NCBI GenBank assembly: GCA_947447815.1
Contig: CANFLJ010000017.1
Location: 1 to 13,188, forward strand
Direction of reading: 5' to 3'
Source: Chitinophagaceae bacterium
Lineage (GTDB): Bacteria; Bacteroidota; Bacteroidia; Chitinophagales; Chitinophagaceae
DNA length: 13,188 nt
Below, piece after piece: positions 1-5,992 of this stretch (its first letter is position 1; the number at the start of each line of letters is the position of its first letter). The position numbers and the translations under genes were made by a program. Below the pieces are notes generated by a model that worked only from the letters and a program-made list of their open reading frames with translations, made no database searches and was not told the DNA's origin.

Positions 1-119
1 ACTTTAGAACTGTCTTTCCAATCCCAACCCCAATCTTTATTTTTAGATTGTTGAGCAAATGCAAACACTATAAATAGTGTAAATATTGCCGTTAGAAATG
101 TAGATTTTTTACTTGCCAT
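1..119 (-). CDS. Secreted protein of unknown function, N-terminal part only
   Basis: Read on the minus strand from an ATG at 119-117, this frame stays open to the window edge and gives 39 codons. The N-terminus is a clear Sec signal peptide: Lys4-Lys5, then a hydrophobic stretch (about residues 8-22), ending Ala-Phe-Ala-Gln-Gln. An Ala-Gln junction is typical of Bacteroidota exported proteins. The visible mature part is short, polar and Trp-rich (Lys-Asp-Trp-Gly-Trp-Asp-Trp). A TTTG/TAnnTTTG promoter pair sits 26 bases upstream of the start on the same strand. The rest of the gene lies outside the window, so I cannot name a family. Periplasmic or outer-membrane location is inferred from the signal peptide alone. 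Confidence 0.7.
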   Translation of the reverse strand, partial: MASKKSTFLTAIFTLFIVFAFAQQSKNKDWGWDWKDSSK

Positions 120-144
120 AGTTTTTTAGTAATTTATGAATTAT

Positions 145-176
145 CAAAAATAAAGATTTTAAGCTAAACTATCAAA
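145..176 (-). promoter_or_regulatory. Bacteroidota-type promoter for the secreted-protein gene
   Basis: On the minus strand, TTTG (173-176) is followed after 20 bases by TATTTTTG (145-152). This fits the Bacteroidota -33 TTTG / -7 TAnnTTTG consensus at both boxes with normal spacing. It would place the transcription start near 138, about 20 bases before the ATG at 119. Confidence 0.65.
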
Positions 177-308
177 TTTTATTATATTCCTTAATAATTT
201 AATACCATATCTTAAAACGCAAAGGTCTTTACTTTTATTATGCAACTATTATATTATTATGGGGATTAGTTGTAAAATTCACATATTTATTTAGTGATAT
301 CATAAATA

Positions 309-342
309 TTTGTTTACCTAAATATAACAGACATTATATTGC
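309..342 (+). promoter_or_regulatory. Weak candidate promoter before the polyprenyl synthase gene
   Basis: TTTG at 309-312 and TATATTGC at 335-342 are 22 bases apart. The -7 box matches TAnnTTTG at only four of six fixed positions, and the predicted start would leave a leader of under 10 bases. I see no better pair in 177-355. Confidence 0.22.
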
Positions 343-355
343 ACCCGAAATAGAT

Positions 356-1318
356 ATGATAGTTTCTACCAAAATCATTGCTAAAGAACTTGCTGAATTC
401 GAGCTTCACTTTAAGGAAGCTGTAAAGAGCAAAGTGCCATTATTAGATAGAATAATGCAGTACATCGTCAAGCGTAAGGGTAAACAAATGCGCCCTATGT
501 TTGTATTGTTATGCGCTAAACTAGGTGGAGAAATTAATGAATCAACTTATCGTGCTGCATCGTTGGTGGAGCTCTTACATACTGCTACCCTTGTACATGA
601 TGATGTGGTAGATGAAGCAGATGAAAGAAGGGGATTCTTTTCCATTAATGCACTTTGGAAAAATAAAATAGCCGTTCTCGTTGGGGATTATTTATTATCA
701 AAAGGACTTTTACTTTCATTAGACAATAACGATTTTAGGGTTTTGCAGATACTTTCTGAGGCGGTGAAAAAGATGAGTGAGGGGGAATTGTTGCAAATAG
801 AGAAGGCTAGGAACCTTAATATTAAAGAAAGTATATACTACGACATTATAAAAGGTAAAACTGCATCACTTCTGGCTTCTGCTTGTGCTGCAGGTGCTTA
901 CACAACCTTTACAGATACCAATGCCGTTGATAAACTAAAGGCTTTTGGAGAAAATGTTGGGATGGCCTTTCAGATAAAAGATGACCTATTTGATTATGGT
1001 ACCCAAAATGTAGGTAAGCCTACCGGTAATGACATTAAAGAAAAGAAAATGACCCTTCCGCTTATTTATACCTTAAATAATTGTGATGCGTCTACCAGAA
1101 AAAAAATTATCTATATAGTTAAAAATAATAATACTGATAAATTGAAAGTTCAGTATGTAATAGATGAAGTATATAAGTGCGGTGGCATAGAGTATGCTAC
1201 CGAGAAAATGATTGAATATAAAAATGAAGCCCTGAATATTCTATCACAATTTCCTGAATCTGAGGTTAGAACTACATTACAAGACCTGGTTAATTATTCA
1301 ATTGACCGAAAATATTAA
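356..1318 (+). CDS. Long-chain all-trans polyprenyl diphosphate synthase (IspB/octaprenyl type)
   Basis: A 320-residue prenyltransferase that condenses isopentenyl diphosphate onto an allylic diphosphate, most likely to make the menaquinone side chain. All core motifs are visible: the substrate-binding Lys-Gly-Lys-Gln-Met-Arg-Pro at 41-47, the first Asp-rich motif DDVVD at 82-86 followed by Arg-Arg, GDYLL at 110-114, the Lys-Thr pair near 168-169, and the second Asp-rich motif DDLFD at 209-213. Five and four residues before the first motif stand Ala77 and Thr78, small residues rather than the aromatic ones that stop chains at C15/C20. This favours a long product, but the exact chain length cannot be read from sequence. 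Full family length. The next in-frame Met is Met34, inside the conserved domain, so Met1 is the start. recJ follows after 20 bases and is probably co-transcribed. Confidence 0.9.
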   Translation: MIVSTKIIAKELAEFELHFKEAVKSKVPLLDRIMQYIVKRKGKQMRPMFVLLCAKLGGEINESTYRAASLVELLHTATLVHDDVVDEADERRGFFSINALWKNKIAVLVGDYLLSKGLLLSLDNNDFRVLQILSEAVKKMSEGELLQIEKARNLNIKESIYYDIIKGKTASLLASACAAGAYTTFTDTNAVDKLKAFGENVGMAFQIKDDLFDYGTQNVGKPTGNDIKEKKMTLPLIYTLNNCDASTRKKIIYIVKNNNTDKLKVQYVIDEVYKCGGIEYATEKMIEYKNEALNILSQFPESEVRTTLQDLVNYSIDRKY

Positions 1319-1338
1319 CAAAACCTCAACCGGAGTTT

Positions 1339-3045
1339 ATGGAAAAAAGATGGACGATTTTATCTGCTGATGAGCAAAAAGTAAACTCCCTAAAAGAGGC
1401 TTTAAAGATTAATGCTACAATATGTTCTATCCTTGTACAAAGAGGGATAGACAATTATAATACTGCTAAACAGTTTTTCCGTCCACAATTATCCGATCTT
1501 TATTCTCCCTGGTTGATGAAGGATATGGATAAAGCCGTGGATAGAATTATAAATGCTTTTAATAAGAAGGAAAAAATACTGGTATACGGAGATTATGACG
1601 TAGATGGAACTACCTCGGTTGCTACTATGTTTCAATTTCTGAAATCTTCGCATGATTTAGTAGACTACTATATTCCCCATCGCTATAGAGAAGGGTATGG
1701 AGTAAGTAAATTAGGGATTGATTATGCTGCAGATAATGGTTTCAGCTTGATTGTTACCCTCGATTGTGGTATTAAAAGTGCTGAATTAATCGACTATGCC
1801 AATTCTTTAAATATAGATGTTATAGTATGCGATCACCACATGCCGGATGATTGTCTGCCGAAGGCGGTTGCTATATTAAATCCTAAACAAAAGGATTGTA
1901 ATTATCCTTTTAAAGAACTCTGTGGTTGCGGTGTAGGTTTCAAACTAATGATGGCATTAGCGGAGAAACTTTCCCTGCCTGATGAATCTTATTTACAACA
2001 CTTAGATCTTTTAGCTACAGCTATTGCTGCTGATATTGTGCCTATTGTAGATGAGAATCGAATCCTTACTTATTATGGATTAAAGAAAGTAAATACCAAT
2101 CCTAATCCTGGTGTGAAAGCATTGATGAGATTAGCTGCAGTACAATGCGAAATGTTTGTTACTAATCTTGTATTTGTAATAGCACCAAGAGTGAATGCTG
2201 CTGGTCGTATGGATTGTGCTAAAAAAGCAGTGCAATTATTTATTGAAAAAGATGAAAATGCAGCTATGGCTATTGCCGAAATACTGCATTCCGATAATAC
2301 AGACCGCAGGGAAGCAGATGCTAGCATTACCGTGGAAGCATTTGAAATGATAGGTAATGATGTACTGGCAAAAGATAAGAAAACAACTGTAGTATATCAG
2401 GAACACTGGCACAAAGGAGTGGTGGGTATTGTAGCTTCCCGATTGATAGATACTTACTATCGTCCAACTGTGGTACTTACTAAAAGCGGCGACATTATTG
2501 CTGGTAGTGCAAGAAGCGTGAGTGGGTTTAATTTATACGAGGCTATTCATGCCTGCAGAGAACATCTAATAGGCTATGGTGGTCACTTTGCCGCTGCTGG
2601 TTTAACCATGATGCCTGAGAACCTAGATGCTTTTGTAAAACAATTCGAAGAGGTAGTTAGTAGTACTATAAGAGAAGAATTGCTTACCCCTGAAATTGTA
2701 ATAGATGCAGAGGTTTCTTTTGATCAGCTAAACCTTGCTTTCTATAATATATTGCTACAAATGGAACCCTTTGGTCCAGAGAATATGCGACCAGTATTTA
2801 TCTCCCGTAATGTATTTAATAAAGGATGCAAAGTAGTGAAGGATAAACACATCCGTTTTGTATTAGGACAAAATAATACAACCCTTACTGGTATTGGTTT
2901 TAATATGGCCGATAAGTTCCAGACATTCGAAACAAGACAGCCTATAGATATTGTTTATACACTGGAAATAAATGATTGGCAGGGGAATAAAAATCTACAG
3001 ATTAAAGTAATTGATTTCAGGCTATCGCAGACTAATTTGAATTAG
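1339..3045 (+). CDS. recJ: Single-stranded-DNA-specific exonuclease RecJ
   Basis: A 568-residue RecJ, the 5'-to-3' ssDNA exonuclease of recombination and base-excision or mismatch repair. DHH-superfamily metal-binding motifs are intact: GDYDVDG at 84-90, Asp-Cys-Gly at 142-144, Asp-His-His at 165-167 and Ala-Asp-Ile-Val-Pro at 231-235. Further on are Pro-Arg-Val-Asn-Ala-Ala-Gly-Arg (283-290) and the DHHA1 domain with GSARS (389-393) and Gly-Gly-His (414-416). The C-terminal OB-fold begins with PFGPENMRP (477-485). Length and motif order are those of a complete bacterial RecJ. A GGAG at 1332-1335, three bases before the ATG, is one of the few Shine-Dalgarno-like sites in the window and supports this start. 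It lies directly behind the polyprenyl synthase gene. It converges with the DUF4286-like gene, and the 79 bases between them hold no convincing terminator. Confidence 0.95.
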   Translation: MEKRWTILSADEQKVNSLKEALKINATICSILVQRGIDNYNTAKQFFRPQLSDLYSPWLMKDMDKAVDRIINAFNKKEKILVYGDYDVDGTTSVATMFQFLKSSHDLVDYYIPHRYREGYGVSKLGIDYAADNGFSLIVTLDCGIKSAELIDYANSLNIDVIVCDHHMPDDCLPKAVAILNPKQKDCNYPFKELCGCGVGFKLMMALAEKLSLPDESYLQHLDLLATAIAADIVPIVDENRILTYYGLKKVNTNPNPGVKALMRLAAVQCEMFVTNLVFVIAPRVNAAGRMDCAKKAVQLFIEKDENAAMAIAEILHSDNTDRREADASITVEAFEMIGNDVLAKDKKTTVVYQEHWHKGVVGIVASRLIDTYYRPTVVLTKSGDIIAGSARSVSGFNLYEAIHACREHLIGYGGHFAAAGLTMMPENLDAFVKQFEEVVSSTIREELLTPEIVIDAEVSFDQLNLAFYNILLQMEPFGPENMRPVFISRNVFNKGCKVVKDKHIRFVLGQNNTTLTGIGFNMADKFQTFETRQPIDIVYTLEINDWQGNKNLQIKVIDFRLSQTNLN

Positions 3046-3124
3046 GTATAGATAATAATAAATACTGGCGGGCTATTATAGCATATAGACTGCAATTTTC
3101 AGATTGATAGATCTTCTTATTAAT

Positions 3125-3427
3125 CTATGCTTCCTTCATTAAAGTACGGAAGCCAATAAACTTATTCCCCCATTGTTTTATCGAATCATCTCTAAGAGCA
3201 GGAGCAAAAATAGCTATGTAACGCTCATAATCTTCTCGGGTTTCGGCAAAGTATTGTGCAGCATAGGTTACGCCTTCTTCTTCATCTATATCCAGTAGTC
3301 TTACAAATTTATGCCCGGTAAAACAACCCGTTTCCATCACTTCGGGAATGTGTTTTTCTTTCATCCATTGTACCCAGTCTGTATGAATAGAATGATCTAA
3401 TTTGATAGTAACGTTGTAGATATACAT
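3125..3427 (-). CDS. DUF4286-like small protein
   Basis: A 100-residue protein starting MYIYNVTI with conserved blocks His-Ile-Pro-Glu-Val (about 27-31), Thr-Gly-His-Lys-Phe (about 38-42), a Tyr-Ala-Ala-Gln-Tyr-Phe strand (about 56-61) and Trp-Gly-Asn-Lys-Phe-Ile (about 86-91). This pattern matches my recollection of DUF4286, a small dimeric alpha/beta-barrel-like family common in Bacteroidota. No reaction is known to me, so none is assigned. No signal peptide or membrane segment is visible. The ATG at 3427-3425 is preferred over the in-frame TTG three codons upstream because family members begin at this point. It lies 85 bases downstream of the exonuclease III gene on the same strand, so co-transcription is possible. 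Confidence 0.75.
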   Translation of the reverse strand: MYIYNVTIKLDHSIHTDWVQWMKEKHIPEVMETGCFTGHKFVRLLDIDEEEGVTYAAQYFAETREDYERYIAIFAPALRDDSIKQWGNKFIGFRTLMKEA

Positions 3428-3485
3428 TTTAATCAATTAAGAATTAAAAATTAATAATTAAAAATGAGCAATTGTATTAATACGT

Positions 3486-3517
3486 CAATTCGCTAATTCG
3501 TTAATCCGATAATTAAA
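3486..3517. repeat. 8-bp-period degenerate array, copy A
   Basis: Four consecutive octamers in one register: CAATTCGC (3486), TAATTCGT (3494), TAATCCGA (3502) and TAATTAAA (3510). They match a TAATTYGM-like consensus seen again at 6524-6563 and 8331-8421. The last unit runs into the stop codon of the exonuclease III gene (3513-3515). Confidence 0.7.
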
Positions 3518-4286
3518 AATCGAAGGCTGCATATATCGGGCAATGATCGCTATGCTTTACATCCGGATAAATGGTTGCTTCTTTTATGCTGTCTGCCAGC
3601 GTATCGGTAACACAGATATAATCGATTCTCCAGCCTTTATTCTGCAATCTTACACTAGGAAAACGCTGACTCCACCAACTATATGCACCAGTAGTATCGG
3701 GATGAAGTTTTCGGAAGGTATCTACATATCCTGATGCCAGAAATTTGCTAAACCATTCTCGTTCTTCTGGCAAGAAACCTGAAGAGTTTTTGTTGCCCTT
3801 AGGATCATGAATGTCTATAGCTTCGTGACATATATTATAGTCGCCTGTTATAATAAGATTAGGCTTTTCTGTTCTTAATCTTTGTAAGTAATCATGAAAT
3901 TCATCCAGCCACTGATACTTGTAAGTTTGTCTTTCATCGCCACTGGTACCCGATGGAAAGTAGGCATTTACCAGTGTAAAGTTTTTATAATCTATTCTGA
4001 TTACCCTGCCTTCAAAATCGCTTTGATCTATAGCACTACCATATACAATATTCTCAGGAACAATCTTTGTAAATACAGCTACACCACTATACCCTTTTTT
4101 CTGTGCAGAAAACCAGTAAGTATGATATCCCAGGGCTTCTATACTTTTATAATCTGCATCATCTTTCATGGCTTTGGTTTCCTGAATACAAATAATATCA
4201 GCAGGATTAGTTTGCAGCCATTCTATAAATCCTTTTTTGATGGCAGCCCTTATTCCATTGGTGTTGTAAGATATAATACGCGTCAT
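3513..4286 (-). CDS. xth: Exodeoxyribonuclease III (AP endonuclease, EEP family)
   Basis: A 257-residue Xth/ExoA-type enzyme that cleaves DNA 5' of abasic sites and has 3'-phosphodiesterase and 3'-exonuclease activity. Active-site residues of the endonuclease/exonuclease/phosphatase fold can all be seen: Asn8-Thr-Asn10-Gly, Gln35-Glu36-Thr-Lys (metal ligand Glu), Tyr109 in Tyr-Phe-Pro-Ser-Gly, Gly148-Asp149-Tyr-Asn151, Trp219-Arg-Ile-Asp222-Tyr and Ser246-Asp247-His248 (catalytic pair). Length is normal for bacterial ExoIII. The ATG at 4286 starts directly on the conserved first strand. A perfect -7-like TATATTTG lies about 40 bases upstream. The gene precedes the DUF4286-like gene on the same strand, and its last codons merge into the short repeat array. 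Confidence 0.93.
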   Translation of the reverse strand: MTRIISYNTNGIRAAIKKGFIEWLQTNPADIICIQETKAMKDDADYKSIEALGYHTYWFSAQKKGYSGVAVFTKIVPENIVYGSAIDQSDFEGRVIRIDYKNFTLVNAYFPSGTSGDERQTYKYQWLDEFHDYLQRLRTEKPNLIITGDYNICHEAIDIHDPKGNKNSSGFLPEEREWFSKFLASGYVDTFRKLHPDTTGAYSWWSQRFPSVRLQNKGWRIDYICVTDTLADSIKEATIYPDVKHSDHCPIYAAFDF

Positions 4287-4324
4287 AAAAACTAAAATCT
4301 AAATCTTTAAAAACTAAATTAATA

Positions 4325-4332
4325 CAAATATA
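4325..4332 (-). promoter_or_regulatory. Candidate -7 box for the exonuclease III gene
   Basis: On the minus strand this reads TATATTTG, an exact match to TAnnTTTG, 38 bases before the ATG at 4286. No TTG/TTTG lies 17-23 bases further upstream; the nearest TTG is only 13 bases away. It may be a weak or activator-dependent promoter, or a chance match in AT-rich DNA. Confidence 0.4.
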
Positions 4333-4368
4333 ATAAGTTGATTAACAAGTAACTTGATTGTATTAACC

Positions 4369-4404
4369 TTGAACGTTTTAAACGCATTAAACCTTTTGAA
4401 CGTT
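4369..4404. repeat. 9-bp-period short tandem array next to the folE stop
   Basis: Four nonamers in register: TTGAACGTT (4369), TTAAACGCA (4378), TTAAACCTT (4387) and TTGAACGTT (4396). The first and last units are identical. The array ends two bases before the folE stop codon (4407-4409). Its period and sequence differ from the 8-bp arrays elsewhere in the window. Confidence 0.6.
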
Positions 4405-4406
4405 TC

Positions 4407-5126
4407 TTAGAATTCTGTCTTCAATTCTACCAGTCTAAGAAATTCTTCTTTTGTTTTTCCTTCTGCAAACTTACCACCATAAAAAGCAGTAACGGTGGAG
4501 GAAGTGTCGTCCTCTACTCCTCTGCTGGCAACACATAAGTGTTTTGCATCAATGATAACGGCTATATCATCCGTCTCCATTATCTTTTGTAGTTCTTTAC
4601 CTATCTGTACGGTAAGGCGCTCTTGCACCTGTGGGCGCTTTGCAAAATATTGTACCAGACGGTTCAGCTTGCTCAATCCTATCACTTTTCCATTGCTGAT
4701 ATAGGCTACATGAGCCTTGCCAATAATAGGTACAAAATGGTGCTCGCAATTGCTATAAAAAGAGATGTTTTTTTCTATCAGCATCTCGTTGTACTTGTAC
4801 TTATTATCAAACAATGCAACAGAAGGTTTATTAGCCGGATTTAGTCCACTGAATATCTCCTGGATGTACATTTTAGCCACACGCTTTGGGGTACCTTGCA
4901 AGCTATCATCGGTAAGATCTAGGCCCATTATTTCCATGATGGAGCGGAAATGGGTTTCTATCTGTGCTTCTTTTTCTGCATCACTTATTGCAAAGGCATC
5001 GGCACGCATTGGGGTATCTTCACTAGTGCTGATATGGTTGTCGCCTATTTCGTCTATCATAGTATTGCTCAGTTCTATTGTATCGTTATTAGTATGGATA
5101 TTCAACATAGTTTCGTTCTGTTTCAT
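4407..5126 (-). CDS. folE: GTP cyclohydrolase I
   Basis: Converts GTP to 7,8-dihydroneopterin triphosphate, the entry step to folate, queuosine and tetrahydropterins. Zinc ligands are visible as Cys127-Glu-His-His130 and Cys198 in His196-Leu-Cys-Val-Ala-Ser-Arg-Gly. Also present are Gly-Thr-Pro-Lys-Arg (78-82) and the core Gly150-Leu-Ser-Lys-Leu-Asn-Arg-Leu-Val followed by Arg-Pro-Gln-Val-Gln-Glu-Arg-Leu. The catalytic domain is complete. The first 45 residues are low-complexity and polar. Met1 (5126) overlaps the preceding pterin synthase gene by 38 bases; Met7 (5108) or Met23 (5060, no overlap) are alternative starts, and conservation as I recall it begins near residue 30. The adjacent upstream gene acts on this enzyme's product, so translational coupling is likely. 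Confidence 0.95.
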   Translation of the reverse strand: MKQNETMLNIHTNNDTIELSNTMIDEIGDNHISTSEDTPMRADAFAISDAEKEAQIETHFRSIMEIMGLDLTDDSLQGTPKRVAKMYIQEIFSGLNPANKPSVALFDNKYKYNEMLIEKNISFYSNCEHHFVPIIGKAHVAYISNGKVIGLSKLNRLVQYFAKRPQVQERLTVQIGKELQKIMETDDIAVIIDAKHLCVASRGVEDDTSSTVTAFYGGKFAEGKTKEEFLRLVELKTEF

Positions 5127-5502
5127 ATAAGGTTACTTTTAGTTCAAGATCTTCATTAATGAAGGGTCTTAATATGTTATAAATAACTACAGCAATGTTT
5201 TCGGCTGTAGGGTTTACATTTTCAAATTCTGCTACATCAAGATTGAGGTTCTGATGATCAAAACGAAGGAGTACTTTTTCCTTTATCAGATTGCTGAGTG
5301 TTTTTATATCAATCACAAACCCGGTTAGAGGGTCAATGCTGCCTATTACTTTTACAATCAGCTCGTAGTTATGGCCGTGATAGTTTTTATTGTTGCATAA
5401 TCCAAACACTTCCTTGTTCTTTTCATCGGACCAAAGAGGATTGTGTAAGCGATGTGCTGCATTAAAATGTTCTACACGGCAAATTGCCACTTTATTGTTC
5501 AT
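5089..5502 (-). CDS. 6-pyruvoyl/6-carboxy-tetrahydropterin synthase family protein
   Basis: A 137-residue T-fold enzyme that acts on dihydroneopterin triphosphate, the product of the neighbouring folE. Zinc-binding His17, His42 and His44 are present. So are catalytic Cys36, the Asp82-His83 pair and the pterin anchor Glu127 in Tyr-Glu-Thr-Glu. The zinc motif is Cys-x5-His-Gly-His (CNNKNYHGHNY), the spacing of mammalian PTPS, not the Cys-x3-His-Gly-His of E. coli QueD. Automatic annotation would probably call this QueD (6-carboxytetrahydropterin synthase, queuosine pathway). A 6-pyruvoyl-tetrahydropterin synthase, or a promiscuous enzyme, is as likely, so no symbol is given. The last 38 bases overlap folE. 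The start ATG at 5502 gives the usual short strand before Phe-Asn-Ala-Ala-His-Arg-Leu. Confidence 0.88.
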   Translation of the reverse strand: MNNKVAICRVEHFNAAHRLHNPLWSDEKNKEVFGLCNNKNYHGHNYELIVKVIGSIDPLTGFVIDIKTLSNLIKEKVLLRFDHQNLNLDVAEFENVNPTAENIAVVIYNILRPFINEDLELKVTLYETERNYVEYPY

Positions 5503-5874
5503 GTGTTGCCAATATTAAATATTGAAGTCGAGTTTCAATAAAACAAATACACTTGATTAATGTTCTAAAAAAATAATTATTATCAACTGTCTTTTGCTGA
5601 TGCGGAAGTGTGCCGAACAAGCTAGGACAAAGAAGAACTGTTATTGAAAATAGTATTTAGAAATAGGTTTTAAGTAGTAAGTGGACTGTACAAATACGCT
5701 TTTTATTTACTTAATGATGCTATTTCTGTTCTTAAAATCAATCAATAAACCAGGGCAAACGTAGTATTTATTTCATTTGCAAGGGTATATTTTCCCATTC
5801 TCGAAGATTTGGTTGCATAAAAAGGAGTATGAATTATATACTATACCTGGATAGTTTAAAATACAATTTCTATA
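5503..5874. other. Gene-free stretch upstream of the pterin synthase gene
   Basis: About 370 bases without an ORF or RNA gene that I can support. The part next to the pterin synthase start is very AT-rich and must carry its promoter. The best candidate -7 is TGTATTTG on the minus strand (5544-5551, one mismatch to TAnnTTTG), with no convincing -33 box. A short patch at about 5590-5640 is less AT-rich than its surroundings and may be a remnant of something, but it encodes only 16 codons before a stop. Confidence 0.4.
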
Positions 5875-5882
5875 TAGCTTTG
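5875..5882 (+). promoter_or_regulatory. Candidate -7 box before the short secreted ORF and 42-bp array
   Basis: TAGCTTTG matches TAnnTTTG exactly. No TTG lies at the usual distance upstream. Transcription would begin about at the ATG at 5888, so a product would be leaderless, or the promoter could drive a non-coding transcript through the repeat array. A chance match is possible. Confidence 0.3.
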
Positions 5883-5887
5883 GGATA

Positions 5888-5992
5888 ATGAGAGGCTTGA
5901 ATAAGTATGTATTTTTTACCTTTTTTGTAATGCTTTTATGGGTAATAGAGCGATATGTTAAAGCCCAAAAACAGCATTATAGGTATTCCTAA
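5888..5992 (+). CDS. Possible 34-residue secreted peptide or 5' remnant of a secreted-protein gene
   Basis: A short ORF from ATG 5888 to TAA 5990-5992. The N-terminus looks like a signal peptide: Arg2 and Lys6, a hydrophobic run about residues 8-19 (Val-Phe-Phe-Thr-Phe-Phe-Val-Met-Leu-Leu-Trp-Val), then Val-Lys-Ala-Gln at about 24-27, an Ala-Gln end like the other exported proteins in this window. Only about eight polar, aromatic residues (Lys-Gln-His-Tyr-Arg-Tyr-Ser) would follow cleavage. The 3' end (from 5973) lies inside the first unit of the 42-bp array. It could be a real small peptide, a gene cut off by growth of the array, or chance. I do not recognise it. Confidence 0.3.
   Translation: MRGLNKYVFFTFFVMLLWVIERYVKAQKQHYRYS

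Noticed and set aside
2073..2327. Minus-strand ORF inside recJ
   Set aside because: Lies wholly antisense to conserved RecJ sequence, with low-complexity composition and no motif; a coding shadow.
3428..3436. TTG start for the DUF4286-like protein, three codons before the ATG
   Set aside because: The ATG at 3427 gives the expected MYIYNVTI start; the extra residues (Ile-Lys) match nothing I recall in the family.
5569..5640. Gene remnant in the patch upstream of the pterin synthase gene
   Set aside because: Only about 16 codons are open on the plus strand and about 20 on the minus strand, with no recognisable similarity; too short to support a pseudogene.
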